Shown: positions 1 through 6,196, counted from the stretch's first letter. The stretch: 6,657 bases of DNA from Cytophagales bacterium (GCA_025455595.1 JALOMD010000173.1:1-6657); one strand, 5' to 3'. Notes: generated by a model not told the origin, from the letters alone. Made by a program: numbers and translations.

Positions 1-1183
1 GCCCGCACGCAACTGATTGCGTGGCTGCAACGCACCGAAACCGAAAACGCCGACCGTTATAATTCACATTTGTACAGCGAGTCGGCGGAAGCGGCGGTTC
101 ATGTGCCGGAAGTAAAGCCGGTGTATTCCGAAACCAGTCCGCTCATGGATGGCTGGCAAATCATCCGGGCCTGCTTCGATGCCATGCTCAGCCGCGACCC
201 GCGTGTGTTCGCCATCGGCGAAGACGTGGGCATGATCGGCGACGTGAACCAAGGCTTTTCGGGTCTGCAACGCAAGCACGGCGAACTGCGCGTCACCGAC
301 ACGGGCATCCGCGAAACCACCATCATCGGGCAGGGCATCGGGGCGGCGTTGCGCGCAGGGCATCGGGGCGGCGTTGCGCGGCCTGCGGCCCATCACCGAA
401 ATCCAGTACGTGGACTACATCGCATTCGCCATCCAGACCCTCTCCGACGACTTGGCCTCGCTGCACTACCGCACCAAGGGCGGGCAAAAGGCTCCGGTCA
501 TCATCCGCACGCGGGGCCACCGGCTGGAGGGCGTGTTTCACTCCGGCTCGCCGATGGGCCTGATTCTGAGCAGCTTGCGCGGCGTAAACGTGATTGTGCC
601 GCGCAACTTCACGCAGGCGGCGGGCTTTTACAACACGATTCTGAAATCGGACGAGCCGGCCTTGGTGGTGGAGCCGCTGAACGCTTACCGTCTCAAGGAG
701 CGGATGCCCGAAAACATTGACCAGGTTTGCGTGCCGCTGGGCGTGCCGGAAGTGCTGCGCCGGGGCACCGACCTCACGATTGTGACCTACGGGGCCATGT
801 GCCGCATTGTGCTGGAAGCCGCCCGCCAACTGCACGACAACATGGGCATTGACGTGGAAGTGATTGACGTGCAGACGCTGCTGCCCTTCGACCGGCACGG
901 TGTCATCGGCCAGTCGGTGCAGAAAACGAACCGCGTGATTTTCGCCGACGAAGACGTGCCCGGCGGTGCGTCGGCGTTCATGATGGATCAGGTGCTGACG
1001 GGCCAGAACGCCTACCGTTGGCTCGACGCGGCCCCCCGCACGCTGGCCGCCCAGCCGCACCGCCCGGCCTACACCACCGATGGCGACTATTTCTCCAAAC
1101 CCAACGCCGAAACCGTGTTCGACCTCGCCTACGAAATCATGCACGAAGCCGACCCGCAGCGTTTCCCGGCGTTGTACCGGTGA
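1..1183 (+). CDS. 2-oxoacid dehydrogenase E1 component, beta region of a probable alpha/beta fusion; 5' truncated by the window and frameshifted
   Basis: This is the thiamine-diphosphate-dependent E1 subunit of a pyruvate or branched-chain 2-oxoacid dehydrogenase complex, which decarboxylates the 2-oxoacid and passes the acyl group to E2 lipoate. Frame 1 is open from base 1. After a linker-like stretch of about 45 residues, the E1 beta fold begins. Visible motifs are GEDVG (217-231), RVTDTGIRE (289-315), then ALRGLRPITEIQYVDY after repair, and a C-terminal transketolase-type half (VTYGAM, DVQTLLPFD, ADEDVPGG). About 45 in-frame residues lie upstream of the beta fold, which suggests the alpha/beta fused form known in Bacteroidota, but the alpha part is outside the window. 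An exact 25-bp duplication (330-380) moves the reading from frame 1 to frame 2. Removing one copy gives 385 continuous codons ending at TGA 1181-1183. As written, frame 1 runs off-sequence from base 355 to a stop at 718-720, and the rest is in frame 2 from about 374. It is either a pseudogene or a sequence error. The substrate (pyruvate or branched-chain) cannot be decided. Confidence 0.87.
330..380 (+). repeat. Exact 25-bp tandem duplication inside the E1 gene
   Basis: Bases 330-354 and 355-379 are identical, and base 380 continues the match by one more position. Bases 329 and 381 break the periodicity, so the unit is exactly 25 bp in two copies. Because 25 is not a multiple of three, the duplication shifts the frame. 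The repeated segment encodes the QGIGAALR motif, part of a well-conserved E1 beta stretch. Both copies are identical, so the event is recent or artefactual. Confidence 0.95.
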
Positions 1184-1202
1184 AATGCGCATCTACTAAA
1201 AG

Positions 1203-1230
1203 GTCATGAGTCTTGCGTCTTTAGTCTTGG
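1203..1230. repeat. Imperfect 7-bp tandem array downstream of the E1 gene
   Basis: Four consecutive heptads read GTCATGA, GTCTTGC, GTCTTTA and GTCTTGG, beginning 19 bp after the E1 stop codon. The first four bases are nearly fixed (GTCT, once GTCA) and the last three vary. A fifth unit, GTAAATA, may follow. Similar 7-bp-period arrays occur at three other gene boundaries in this window. The function is unknown. Confidence 0.65.
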
Positions 1231-1290
1231 GTAAATAATTGGTTATCAACGACTTGCTTATACTCGGACACGCAATATTAAAGCAACTCT

Positions 1291-1310
1291 ATTGATTCTG
1301 ATTGATTCTG
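1291..1310. repeat. 10-bp tandem repeat, two copies
   Basis: ATTGATTCTG occurs twice back to back (1291-1300 and 1301-1310). It is exact but short, lies in the intergenic region and has no assignable function. Confidence 0.6.
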
Positions 1311-1483
1311 TTTCAGTGTAAGTCCATGCACCGCTTTGTCCAAAGAAATTCGCAGAAAATTGCCTAAAACGGCTTGTTTCCTACCACAGCGGTCTGTATG
1401 CCACGAACCACGGTGATCTTCGCCGCAAGAAATCAGGAAATTCGATTTTGCACACCATTTCTGAGTAGCCTTCTCATCAAAAA

Positions 1484-1512
1484 GCGTTTTGAGCATTTTT
1501 TGCCCAAAACGC
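1484..1512. repeat. Hairpin element (GCGTTTTGAGC / GCCCAAAACGC)
   Basis: The arms at 1484-1494 and 1502-1512 pair at 10 of 11 positions (one A.C mismatch) around a 7-nt loop, ATTTTTT. The element lies 36 bp upstream of the start of the membrane protein gene. The right arm and its flanks (TTGCCCAAAACGCC) recur with small changes at 2889-2902 and 2966-2979, so this looks like one copy of a dispersed intergenic element. No T-tract follows the stem, which argues against a classical intrinsic terminator. Confidence 0.6.
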
Positions 1513-1548
1513 CCTGCCTATTCCCAAAAAATTTCCGCACCGAATTAC

Positions 1549-2097
1549 ATGACGAACGAACTACACCTAAGCGAGTCCGCAAAGACAACCTTGGGGACGG
1601 GCATTGTGCTGTTGCTGTACGGTTACCTGTGCCGCCCGTTGGACATCCGTTTTTTCTGGGAAAGCAAGCAGGTGGGCTGGCTGTTGACTTGCATCGGCAT
1701 CACCCTGGCCGTCAGGAGTTGGCTGCGCAGCCGTGGCACCGACGGGCAAGCCAATCCCCTCGTACAAATCAGCAACGTGATTTTCGCATTCATGGCGGGC
1801 GTTCAACTGCTGGCAATGGTAACCATCTTGGTGCCGTCTTTCGATGCTTTGTCGGCGGCGAAGCTGCTTTTGGCGAAAGACCCGAAACTGAACCGGGAGG
1901 TTGGCGCAATCAGCGGGTTCGGGTGGGTTCCGACGAGCAGTAGCAGTGGCTTCGTCATCAACGAGGAAGGCGAGTATCGCAGCACCACGCTGCACCTGAC
2001 CGTCAAAGGCGAAAGGGGCTTCAAGGACTTGACCATCCACATGGCACAGTCGCCCGCCGCTCCCGACTGGGAACTGAAAGGTTGGGAACCGGATTGA
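1549..2097 (+). CDS. Membrane protein with Coa1-like C-terminal domain
   Basis: This is a 182-aa protein starting at ATG 1549. The same frame is open upstream to about 1489, but that stretch lies in the hairpin element, so the ATG is preferred. Three hydrophobic segments can be seen: residues about 14-28 (LGTGIVLLLYGYL), 42-55 (VGWLLTCIGITLAV) and 74-95 (ISNVIFAFMAGVQLLAMVTILV). A soluble tail of about 87 residues follows. It begins with a helix of the type AAKLLLAKDPKLNREVG, then VPTSSSSGFVINEEGEYRST, then strands LHLTVKG and DLTIHMA, and ends in WELKGWEPD. A membrane anchor, a helix ending in G, then a strand with VKG and a final W-containing strand resembles the Coa1 (cytochrome oxidase assembly factor 1) family. 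This is a pattern judgement, not an alignment. No oxidase gene lies nearby, so a role in respiratory-complex assembly is only a guess. The gene stands alone, 365 bp after E1 and 206 bp before the next gene. Confidence 0.8.
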   Translation: MTNELHLSESAKTTLGTGIVLLLYGYLCRPLDIRFFWESKQVGWLLTCIGITLAVRSWLRSRGTDGQANPLVQISNVIFAFMAGVQLLAMVTILVPSFDALSAAKLLLAKDPKLNREVGAISGFGWVPTSSSSGFVINEEGEYRSTTLHLTVKGERGFKDLTIHMAQSPAAPDWELKGWEPD

Positions 2098-2281
2098 GTT
2101 TTGTAGGACGACTTGCGCAAAACCTTGGGCAAAGCTTGATTGAACAGCATTCGGGGCGACAAAGCGTTGAAAAATCGCGTTTTGACTGAACAAAAAAACG
2201 CTTTCCGTATTTATACATGTGCGGCAAGCTGAAAAGAACGATTTTTGTTCCGCAATGCCCGGTAAATTTCTGGCTTCTTAA

Positions 2282-2302
2282 CTCTGACCTTTGACCTAAC
2301 AC
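2282..2302. repeat. Short 7-bp-period array just upstream of the DUF2452 gene
   Basis: Three heptads, CTCTGAC, CTTTGAC and CTAACAC, end one base before the ATG at 2304. The reverse complement (AAGGTCA-type units) resembles the AAGGTTG and CAGGTTG units found downstream of the same gene. Three units alone are weak evidence; the call rests on the other arrays in the window. Confidence 0.4.
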
Positions 2303-2303
2303 A

Positions 2304-2777
2304 ATGCCTTCTTCCCCAAAACCCGTTGATGTGGACTCTATTCACATTGACAAAGACAAGATGGCCGAAAACCCCGGCCTGTTGCCGTTTGCCCACACCG
2401 TAGGCAGCGTGGTGATCAAGCCCGAAGACACCGGCAAGATAAAAGGCCGGGCCGTGACGGCCATGCGCCAGCAAACCGAGTTGCAACTGGCCCAGATTTA
2501 CCGCCAAATGCAACTGCTGGCCGAGCAAGCCAACCGCATCAAGGAACGGGTGGAGATTTCGGAACGCATCTACACGGCGGCGGTGGGTTTCGAGCCGCTG
2601 ATTGGGCAAACGTACTATCTCTACCAACGCGCCGACGGCAGCGATGTGCTGTCGCTGGTGGGGCCGCACGAATGGGGCCGCAGCAAGCCGTTCAGCAAGT
2701 ACTTGGCCTGTGTGACCATGCTCGCCGACCACACGTGGGACGTGCAGTATAATCCCGACGAAGCGGAGGAGATTTGA
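2304..2777 (+). CDS. DUF2452 (C1orf50-like) domain protein
   Basis: This is a 157-aa soluble protein with no signal peptide or membrane segment. The centre carries features I associate with the DUF2452 family, which includes eukaryotic C1orf50: KIKGRAVTAMRQQTELQL (residues about 45-62), a long helix IYRQMQLLAEQANRIKERVEIS (about 65-86), FEPLIGQTYYLYQR (96-109), LSLVGPHEWG (116-125) and a C-terminal LADHTWDV (140-147). The N-terminal 25 residues and acidic C-terminus are variable-looking. The length fits a whole single-domain member. The biochemical function of the family is not known to me. The start is fixed by the first ATG in frame with no upstream coding signal. The gene is convergent with the histidine kinase, with 236 bp between their stop codons. 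Confidence 0.88.
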   Translation: MPSSPKPVDVDSIHIDKDKMAENPGLLPFAHTVGSVVIKPEDTGKIKGRAVTAMRQQTELQLAQIYRQMQLLAEQANRIKERVEISERIYTAAVGFEPLIGQTYYLYQRADGSDVLSLVGPHEWGRSKPFSKYLACVTMLADHTWDVQYNPDEAEEI

Positions 2778-2837
2778 AGTACGGTTTACGAAGTACGAGT
2801 TTCAGGTTGAAAGTTACAGGTTCAAGGTTGCAGGTTG
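2776..2837. repeat. Nine-unit degenerate heptad array after the DUF2452 gene
   Basis: The units in order are GAAGTAC, GGTTTAC, GAAGTAC, GAGTTT (6 nt, a one-base slip), CAGGTTG, AAAGTTA, CAGGTTC, AAGGTTG and CAGGTTG. CAGGTT recurs at 2803, 2817 and 2831 and GAAGTACG at 2776 and 2790, giving a 14-bp period on top of the 7-bp one. The array begins inside the TGA stop codon of the DUF2452 gene. It has no clear self-complementarity, so it is not a terminator stem. Confidence 0.75.
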
Positions 2838-2874
2838 GCGTTCCCACTGTTGTAGAGTTTCCCTGCCTACCCGG

Positions 2875-2900
2875 CGTTTTAGGCGGTTTTGCCCAAAACG
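2875..2900. repeat. Hairpin element, left copy in the convergent gap
   Basis: CGTTTTAGGC (2875-2884) pairs with GCCCAAAACG (2891-2900) at 9 of 10 positions, with one A.C mismatch and a GGTTTT loop. The right arm is also a perfect 10-bp complement of CGTTTTGGGC at 2951-2960, so it can pair locally or across the central inverted repeat. The left arm is an exact inverted copy of GCCTAAAACG at 1362-1371. Confidence 0.6.
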
Positions 2901-2907
2901 GCTACCA

Positions 2908-2940
2908 AACCTTCATAGGGTTCAAAACCCTATGAAGGTT
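2908..2940. terminator. Perfect 15-bp inverted repeat between convergent genes; possible bidirectional terminator
   Basis: The arms AACCTTCATAGGGTT (2908-2922) and AACCCTATGAAGGTT (2926-2940) are perfect complements separated by only CAA. The position between two convergent genes fits a bidirectional transcription terminator. There is no T-run after the stem on either strand, so a REP-like intergenic repeat or a protein-binding palindrome is also possible. The inverted repeat itself is certain; the terminator role is inferred. Confidence 0.55.
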
Positions 2941-2949
2941 GAGACAGCA

Positions 2950-2978
2950 GCGTTTTGGGCGATTTTTGCCCCAAACGC
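2950..2978. repeat. Hairpin element, right copy in the convergent gap
   Basis: GCGTTTTGGGC (2950-2960) pairs with GCCCCAAACGC (2968-2978) at 10 of 11 positions (one T.C mismatch) around the 7-nt loop GATTTTT. Arm length, loop size and sequence closely match the copy at 1484-1512. No T-tract follows on either strand. Confidence 0.6.
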
Positions 2979-2985
2979 CTTGTTC

Positions 2986-3013
2986 GCTATGCTCTTGGCA
3001 CTATGCACTATGC
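2986..3013. repeat. Four-unit heptad array abutting the kinase stop codon
   Basis: GCTATGC, TCTTGGC, ACTATGC and ACTATGC lie back to back and end exactly at the base before the kinase stop codon (3014-3016, minus strand). Three of the four units share CTATGC. This is the mirror position of the array that starts at the stop codon of the DUF2452 gene. Confidence 0.65.
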
Positions 3014-6000
3014 TCATTTCTCCGGCAGCAGCACCGTAAACACCGCTCCTTCGCCCAGTTGGCTGTCTGCATAAATGGCGCCGCCGTGGTTCTCGGCGAT
3101 TTTCCGGCAAATCGCCAAGCCTACGCCAGAACCCGGATACTCGTGCACCGAGTGCAGCCGCTGAAACACGGTGAAAATCCGCTCGCGGTACTCTTCCTCA
3201 AAGCCGATGCCGTTGTCAGTCACCGTGATGCGCACGTAGGAACGGTGTTGGTCAAGCCGAGACTGCGCGACTTCGTCAGCAGTGGCTGGCCCGGCGGCAA
3301 TCCGGACAACGGGCGGCACGCCGTGCTTGCCGAACTTGAGGGCATTGGTAAGCAGGTTGGTGAACAATTGGTTCATCTGCGACGGCTCGGCGGGCAAAGT
3401 GGGCAGCGGCTCCACGTCTATCGTGGCATTTTGCTCGTGAATCTTGTCCTCCAAGGTTGTCAGTACGTGCCGCACGACTTCGTTCAAATCAGTGGGCACA
3501 AAAGGCAACTCCAACCGGCCGATGCGTGAAAAAGCCAGCAGGCTGTCAATTAATTGCTGCATCCGGCGGGCGGCGGCCACCATTCGCTCCAAATACTGTC
3601 GGCCGTCGAGCGAGATGTTGTCGGTCAGGTTCTTGTCCAGCAGTTTGGCAAAAAGCTGGATCTTGCGCAGCGGCTCCGACAGGTCGTGGCTGGCCACGTA
3701 GGCAAACCGTTCGAGTTCGGCGTTCGAGCGGCTCAGCTCGGCGTTGGTGCGTTCAAGGTTTTTCTGGTGGGTTTTCAGGGCTGTAATGTCGGTGAAGGTG
3801 AACAACACGCCGTCGCCTTGCCTGATAAAACTCGAATCGAACCAACCTGAAACACCGTGCGAACGGTACTCGTGCTCTATTCTCACCGATTGCTCGCTTT
3901 CCATCGCTTTCGCCAACAGTTCGAACGTGCCGTTTTGCCAGTTGTCGGGAAATATTTCACGCATGGTTTTGCCAACCAGTTCGGTTTCGGCAATGCCCGT
4001 CACGGCGGCATTCACCGGATTGGAAAGTTCGTGCACGAAATCCACGATGGTACCGTCCTCGCCGCGCATGGCCCGGTACAGCACAATACCCGTGGGAATG
4101 TGGTCGAGGATGCTCTGGAGCAGTTGGCTTTGCCGCTCCTGCGCCAGTTGCATCCGCTTGACGGCCGTGATGTCGGTGTAAGTGAACAGCACGCCGCCGT
4201 TTTGCGGCGACAACCGGGCATCGGCCCACACGTCCAGCCCGTCGCGGTCATAATGCAGGATGAACGACTGCGGCTGACCCGTATCCAGCACCGTGGTCAA
4301 TTGGTCGAAGAAACCGTGCTCGCGGGTGCCGGGGAATATTTCGGTCATGGTTTGGCCGTAAAACTCCTCGGCGGTGCGGCCAATGGTGCGCAGGTGGGCC
4401 GGATTGGTAAGCCGGTGGCGGAAATCCACGGCCTGCCCGCTTGCGTCCCGCACCGTTTCGTACAGCACCAACGCAGTATCCATGTGGTCAATCAAGGTTT
4501 GCAGGAAATCGGCTTGCTGCTGCTGGGCCAGTTGGGCGTTTTTCAGTTCGGTCACGTCCATGAAGTTGACCAGCAGTTCGTCACTGTGGCGGTTTGCCAT
4601 AATGTCGAACCACACGTCCAGTCCGTCGCCCACGTACTGGAACTCAAACCGCTCGGAGCCGCCTTTTTCATAGATGTCGCGGTAGCGGGCAAACAGGCCG
4701 TTTGTCAGGTAAGTAGCGAACAGTTGGCCGCCGGGAATGCCAATGAGGTGTTCTGGAGTGGTGTTTGCCAAAGCCGCCACCGTTTGGTTGACGTGGGTGA
4801 AGACGAACTCGACCAACCGGCCGGTGGCATCGTAAAGGGGCCGGAGCCTGAAAATGCCCGCCTGCGAGTTGTCAATGATGCTTTGGAGCAGGCTGGCCTG
4901 CCGCACGCGTTCGTTCTCGGCGTTTTTGCGGGCGGTGATGTCTGTCACACTGCCCACCGAACTGACCAAACGATCCTGCTCATCGCACGTGAACCGACCT
5001 TTGACACTGATGCTTTTTGCATTGCCCGCCGCCGTGACGATGGTGGTTTCGTAGCTATAGTCGCGGTCGGCGCACAGGGCGGTGTCACGGACGGATTTCA
5101 CGTATTCCCGGTCTTCGGCCACGATGCTGTCCATGTACTGTTCGAAAGTCAGCGGCGGCTCGGCGGCTTCCATGTCGAATATCCGGTACAGCCCAAGCGA
5201 CCAACGCACCGTCCCGGCGATTTCGTCCACGCGCCATGAACCGTAGCCAAAAGTCGTTTCGCTTTCCGAAAGCAGTTTTTCGTTTTCGGAGAGCCGGTTC
5301 TGGGCTTCGCGTTCTTCGGTCACGTCGGCGGTGCTGCCGAGCATACACGTCACCTCGCCCTGCTCGTTGAAAACCAAATGCACCCGTTCGGTAACCTGCC
5401 GTTCTTGTCCGTCGAGGCGCACCAGCGTCCATTCGGTTTCGTAGTCGCGTTTTTGGGCGATGAATTCGGCTGCACGGGCCTCCAGCATCACGCGTTCGTC
5501 GGGCCGGGTATGGCGGCTCATAATCAGTTCCACTGTCATGTGGGGCGGCCGGGTGGCCGGGTCTTCGTAGCCGTACACACGGTAGAGGCCCTGCGTCCAC
5601 TCCACCTCGCCGGTGGTGAGGTCGTGCAGCCAGTTGCCGAAATTGCGGAGGTGTTCGGCGTTGCGGAGCATGGCTTCCTTGAGCCGCAGCCGCCGTTCAG
5701 TAACGCTGTCGGCCAACACCTCCGACCAGCAAAGTATCTGCGCAGGCGTGCCGTCTGGTGTTGTTGCAAACACGCTGGCACGCGTTTGCAACCGCAGCAC
5801 GGAGCCATCGGGGCTTTTCAGTAGGGTCTCGTAGGTGACTTCAGGAGTGGCCGGGTCGGAGTGACGCGGCAGGGTTGCGGTTATGTGGCGGGGCAACAGT
5901 GCTCTGGTGTCGGGTGCGGTGCCAAGCACACGTTCAAAACGCGGATTTGCGTACAGGACAGCGGTGGAAACGGCATCGTGCAAATGCACCAGGCACGGGG

Positions 6001-6079
6001 CTTGGTCGAGCACTTGCCGGTACAGAACAAAATCGGAGCCGGACGCTGGCTGGACATTGCGGCTGAATGGGTTTGACAT
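3014..6079 (-). CDS. Multi-PAS sensor histidine kinase
   Basis: This is a 1021-aa cytoplasmic sensor kinase that should autophosphorylate on histidine in response to ligand sensing by PAS domains. ATG at 6079 is chosen; a TTG directly upstream (6082) is the only other start before an in-frame TAG. About six PAS domains are visible: residues about 19-125, 140-257, 262-385, 395-513, 523-643 and 651-768, most ending in a PAC-like (T/S)xxDVTE or YTDIT motif. PAS 2 and 3 share GxW...WxxGLYR. PAS 4-6 are similar to one another with a period of about 127 residues, each opening with (F/L)LQ(S/T)(I/L)(I/L)D. A helical linker (LERTNAELSRSNAELERF) leads to the H-box FAYVASHDLSEPLRKI, with phospho-acceptor His798. 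The ATPase domain has an N-box (NLLTNALKF, Asn912), G1 DNGIGF (955-960), an F-box (IFTVFQRLH) and G2 GSGVGLAI (983-990). All catalytic boxes are intact. There is no membrane segment, signal peptide or receiver domain, and no response regulator in the window, so it is an orphan as far as can be seen. The signal is unknown. Confidence 0.95.
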   Translation of the reverse strand: MSNPFSRNVQPASGSDFVLYRQVLDQAPCLVHLHDAVSTAVLYANPRFERVLGTAPDTRALLPRHITATLPRHSDPATPEVTYETLLKSPDGSVLRLQTRASVFATTPDGTPAQILCWSEVLADSVTERRLRLKEAMLRNAEHLRNFGNWLHDLTTGEVEWTQGLYRVYGYEDPATRPPHMTVELIMSRHTRPDERVMLEARAAEFIAQKRDYETEWTLVRLDGQERQVTERVHLVFNEQGEVTCMLGSTADVTEEREAQNRLSENEKLLSESETTFGYGSWRVDEIAGTVRWSLGLYRIFDMEAAEPPLTFEQYMDSIVAEDREYVKSVRDTALCADRDYSYETTIVTAAGNAKSISVKGRFTCDEQDRLVSSVGSVTDITARKNAENERVRQASLLQSIIDNSQAGIFRLRPLYDATGRLVEFVFTHVNQTVAALANTTPEHLIGIPGGQLFATYLTNGLFARYRDIYEKGGSERFEFQYVGDGLDVWFDIMANRHSDELLVNFMDVTELKNAQLAQQQQADFLQTLIDHMDTALVLYETVRDASGQAVDFRHRLTNPAHLRTIGRTAEEFYGQTMTEIFPGTREHGFFDQLTTVLDTGQPQSFILHYDRDGLDVWADARLSPQNGGVLFTYTDITAVKRMQLAQERQSQLLQSILDHIPTGIVLYRAMRGEDGTIVDFVHELSNPVNAAVTGIAETELVGKTMREIFPDNWQNGTFELLAKAMESEQSVRIEHEYRSHGVSGWFDSSFIRQGDGVLFTFTDITALKTHQKNLERTNAELSRSNAELERFAYVASHDLSEPLRKIQLFAKLLDKNLTDNISLDGRQYLERMVAAARRMQQLIDSLLAFSRIGRLELPFVPTDLNEVVRHVLTTLEDKIHEQNATIDVEPLPTLPAEPSQMNQLFTNLLTNALKFGKHGVPPVVRIAAGPATADEVAQSRLDQHRSYVRITVTDNGIGFEEEYRERIFTVFQRLHSVHEYPGSGVGLAICRKIAENHGGAIYADSQLGEGAVFTVLLPEK

Positions 6080-6113
6080 CAATGGCTACGGTAACAAAGC
6101 TGGTCTCAACATG

Positions 6114-6129
6114 GCTGTTGCGTAACAGC
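6114..6129. promoter_or_regulatory. Small inverted repeat upstream of the kinase gene
   Basis: GCTGTT (6114-6119) and AACAGC (6124-6129) form a perfect 6-bp inverted repeat with a 4-nt centre, 34 bp upstream of the kinase ATG on its own strand. It could be an operator half-site pair or a 5'-leader hairpin, but six base pairs are close to chance expectation. Confidence 0.2.
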
Positions 6130-6160
6130 ACGACGTTTGGGAAAGTTTCAGTATTCCACA

Positions 6161-6196
6161 AAAAAGCGAAATTTTGCTTAAATCGCCAAACGCCCA
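6161..6196. repeat. Diverged copy of the intergenic hairpin element, with a near-palindrome
   Basis: The stretch begins AAAAAGCG and ends CGCCAAACGCCC, matching the borders of the element at 1479-1514 (AAAAAGCG ... GCCCAAAACGCCC) although the middle differs. It also contains a 16-bp near-palindrome, AAGCGAAATTTTGCTT (6164-6179; 7 of 8 symmetric positions). It lies between the lipoprotein and kinase genes. The homology to the other copies is suggestive only. Confidence 0.35.

Larger units (their letters stand above)
1184..1548. other. AT-rich intergenic region without a convincing gene
   Basis: This 365-bp gap between the E1 gene and the membrane protein gene is visibly richer in A/T than the flanking genes. 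It contains a 7-bp-period array (1203-1230), an exact 10-bp tandem repeat (1291-1310), a half-copy of a hairpin element (GCCTAAAACG at 1362-1371) and a full hairpin (1484-1512). Short open frames on both strands (for example about 72 codons on the minus strand, 1278-1496) run straight through these repeats and show no recognisable protein motif, so I do not call them genes. The promoter of the downstream gene should lie here, but I found no clear match to the Bacteroidota -7/-33 consensus. Confidence 0.6.

Noticed and set aside
355..720. Continuation of the first E1 reading frame after the duplication
   Set aside because: From base 355 it is out of frame with E1 and overlaps the genuine E1 sequence in frame 2. 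The extra 120 or so residues show no protein-like pattern.
323..1192. 289-codon open frame on the minus strand
   Set aside because: It is antisense to the E1 gene, which has clear conserved motifs on the + strand; the minus-strand product is a His/Arg/Val-rich shadow.
1278..1496. 72-codon minus-strand open frame in the intergenic gap
   Set aside because: It covers intergenic repeats and a hairpin arm, has AT-rich composition unlike the genes, and shows no domain or signal.
2112..2135. 12-bp direct repeat (CTTGCGCAAAAC / CTTGGGCAAAGC)
   Set aside because: Two mismatches in a short repeat make it indistinguishable from chance; no function is suggested.
2161..2204. Hairpin AAAGCGTT / AACGCTTT after the Coa1-like gene as a terminator
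   Set aside because: The stem is only 8 bp with a 28-nt loop and no T-tract, so it is too weak to call.
2776..3013. CRISPR array
   Set aside because: The repeats are 7 bp, degenerate and contiguous, with no spacers of constant length and no cas genes in the window.
3857..5239. 460-codon open frame on the + strand
   Set aside because: It lies wholly antisense to the histidine kinase, whose motifs are intact throughout. Its predicted protein has no recognisable domain. Long antisense frames are common opposite GC-rich genes.
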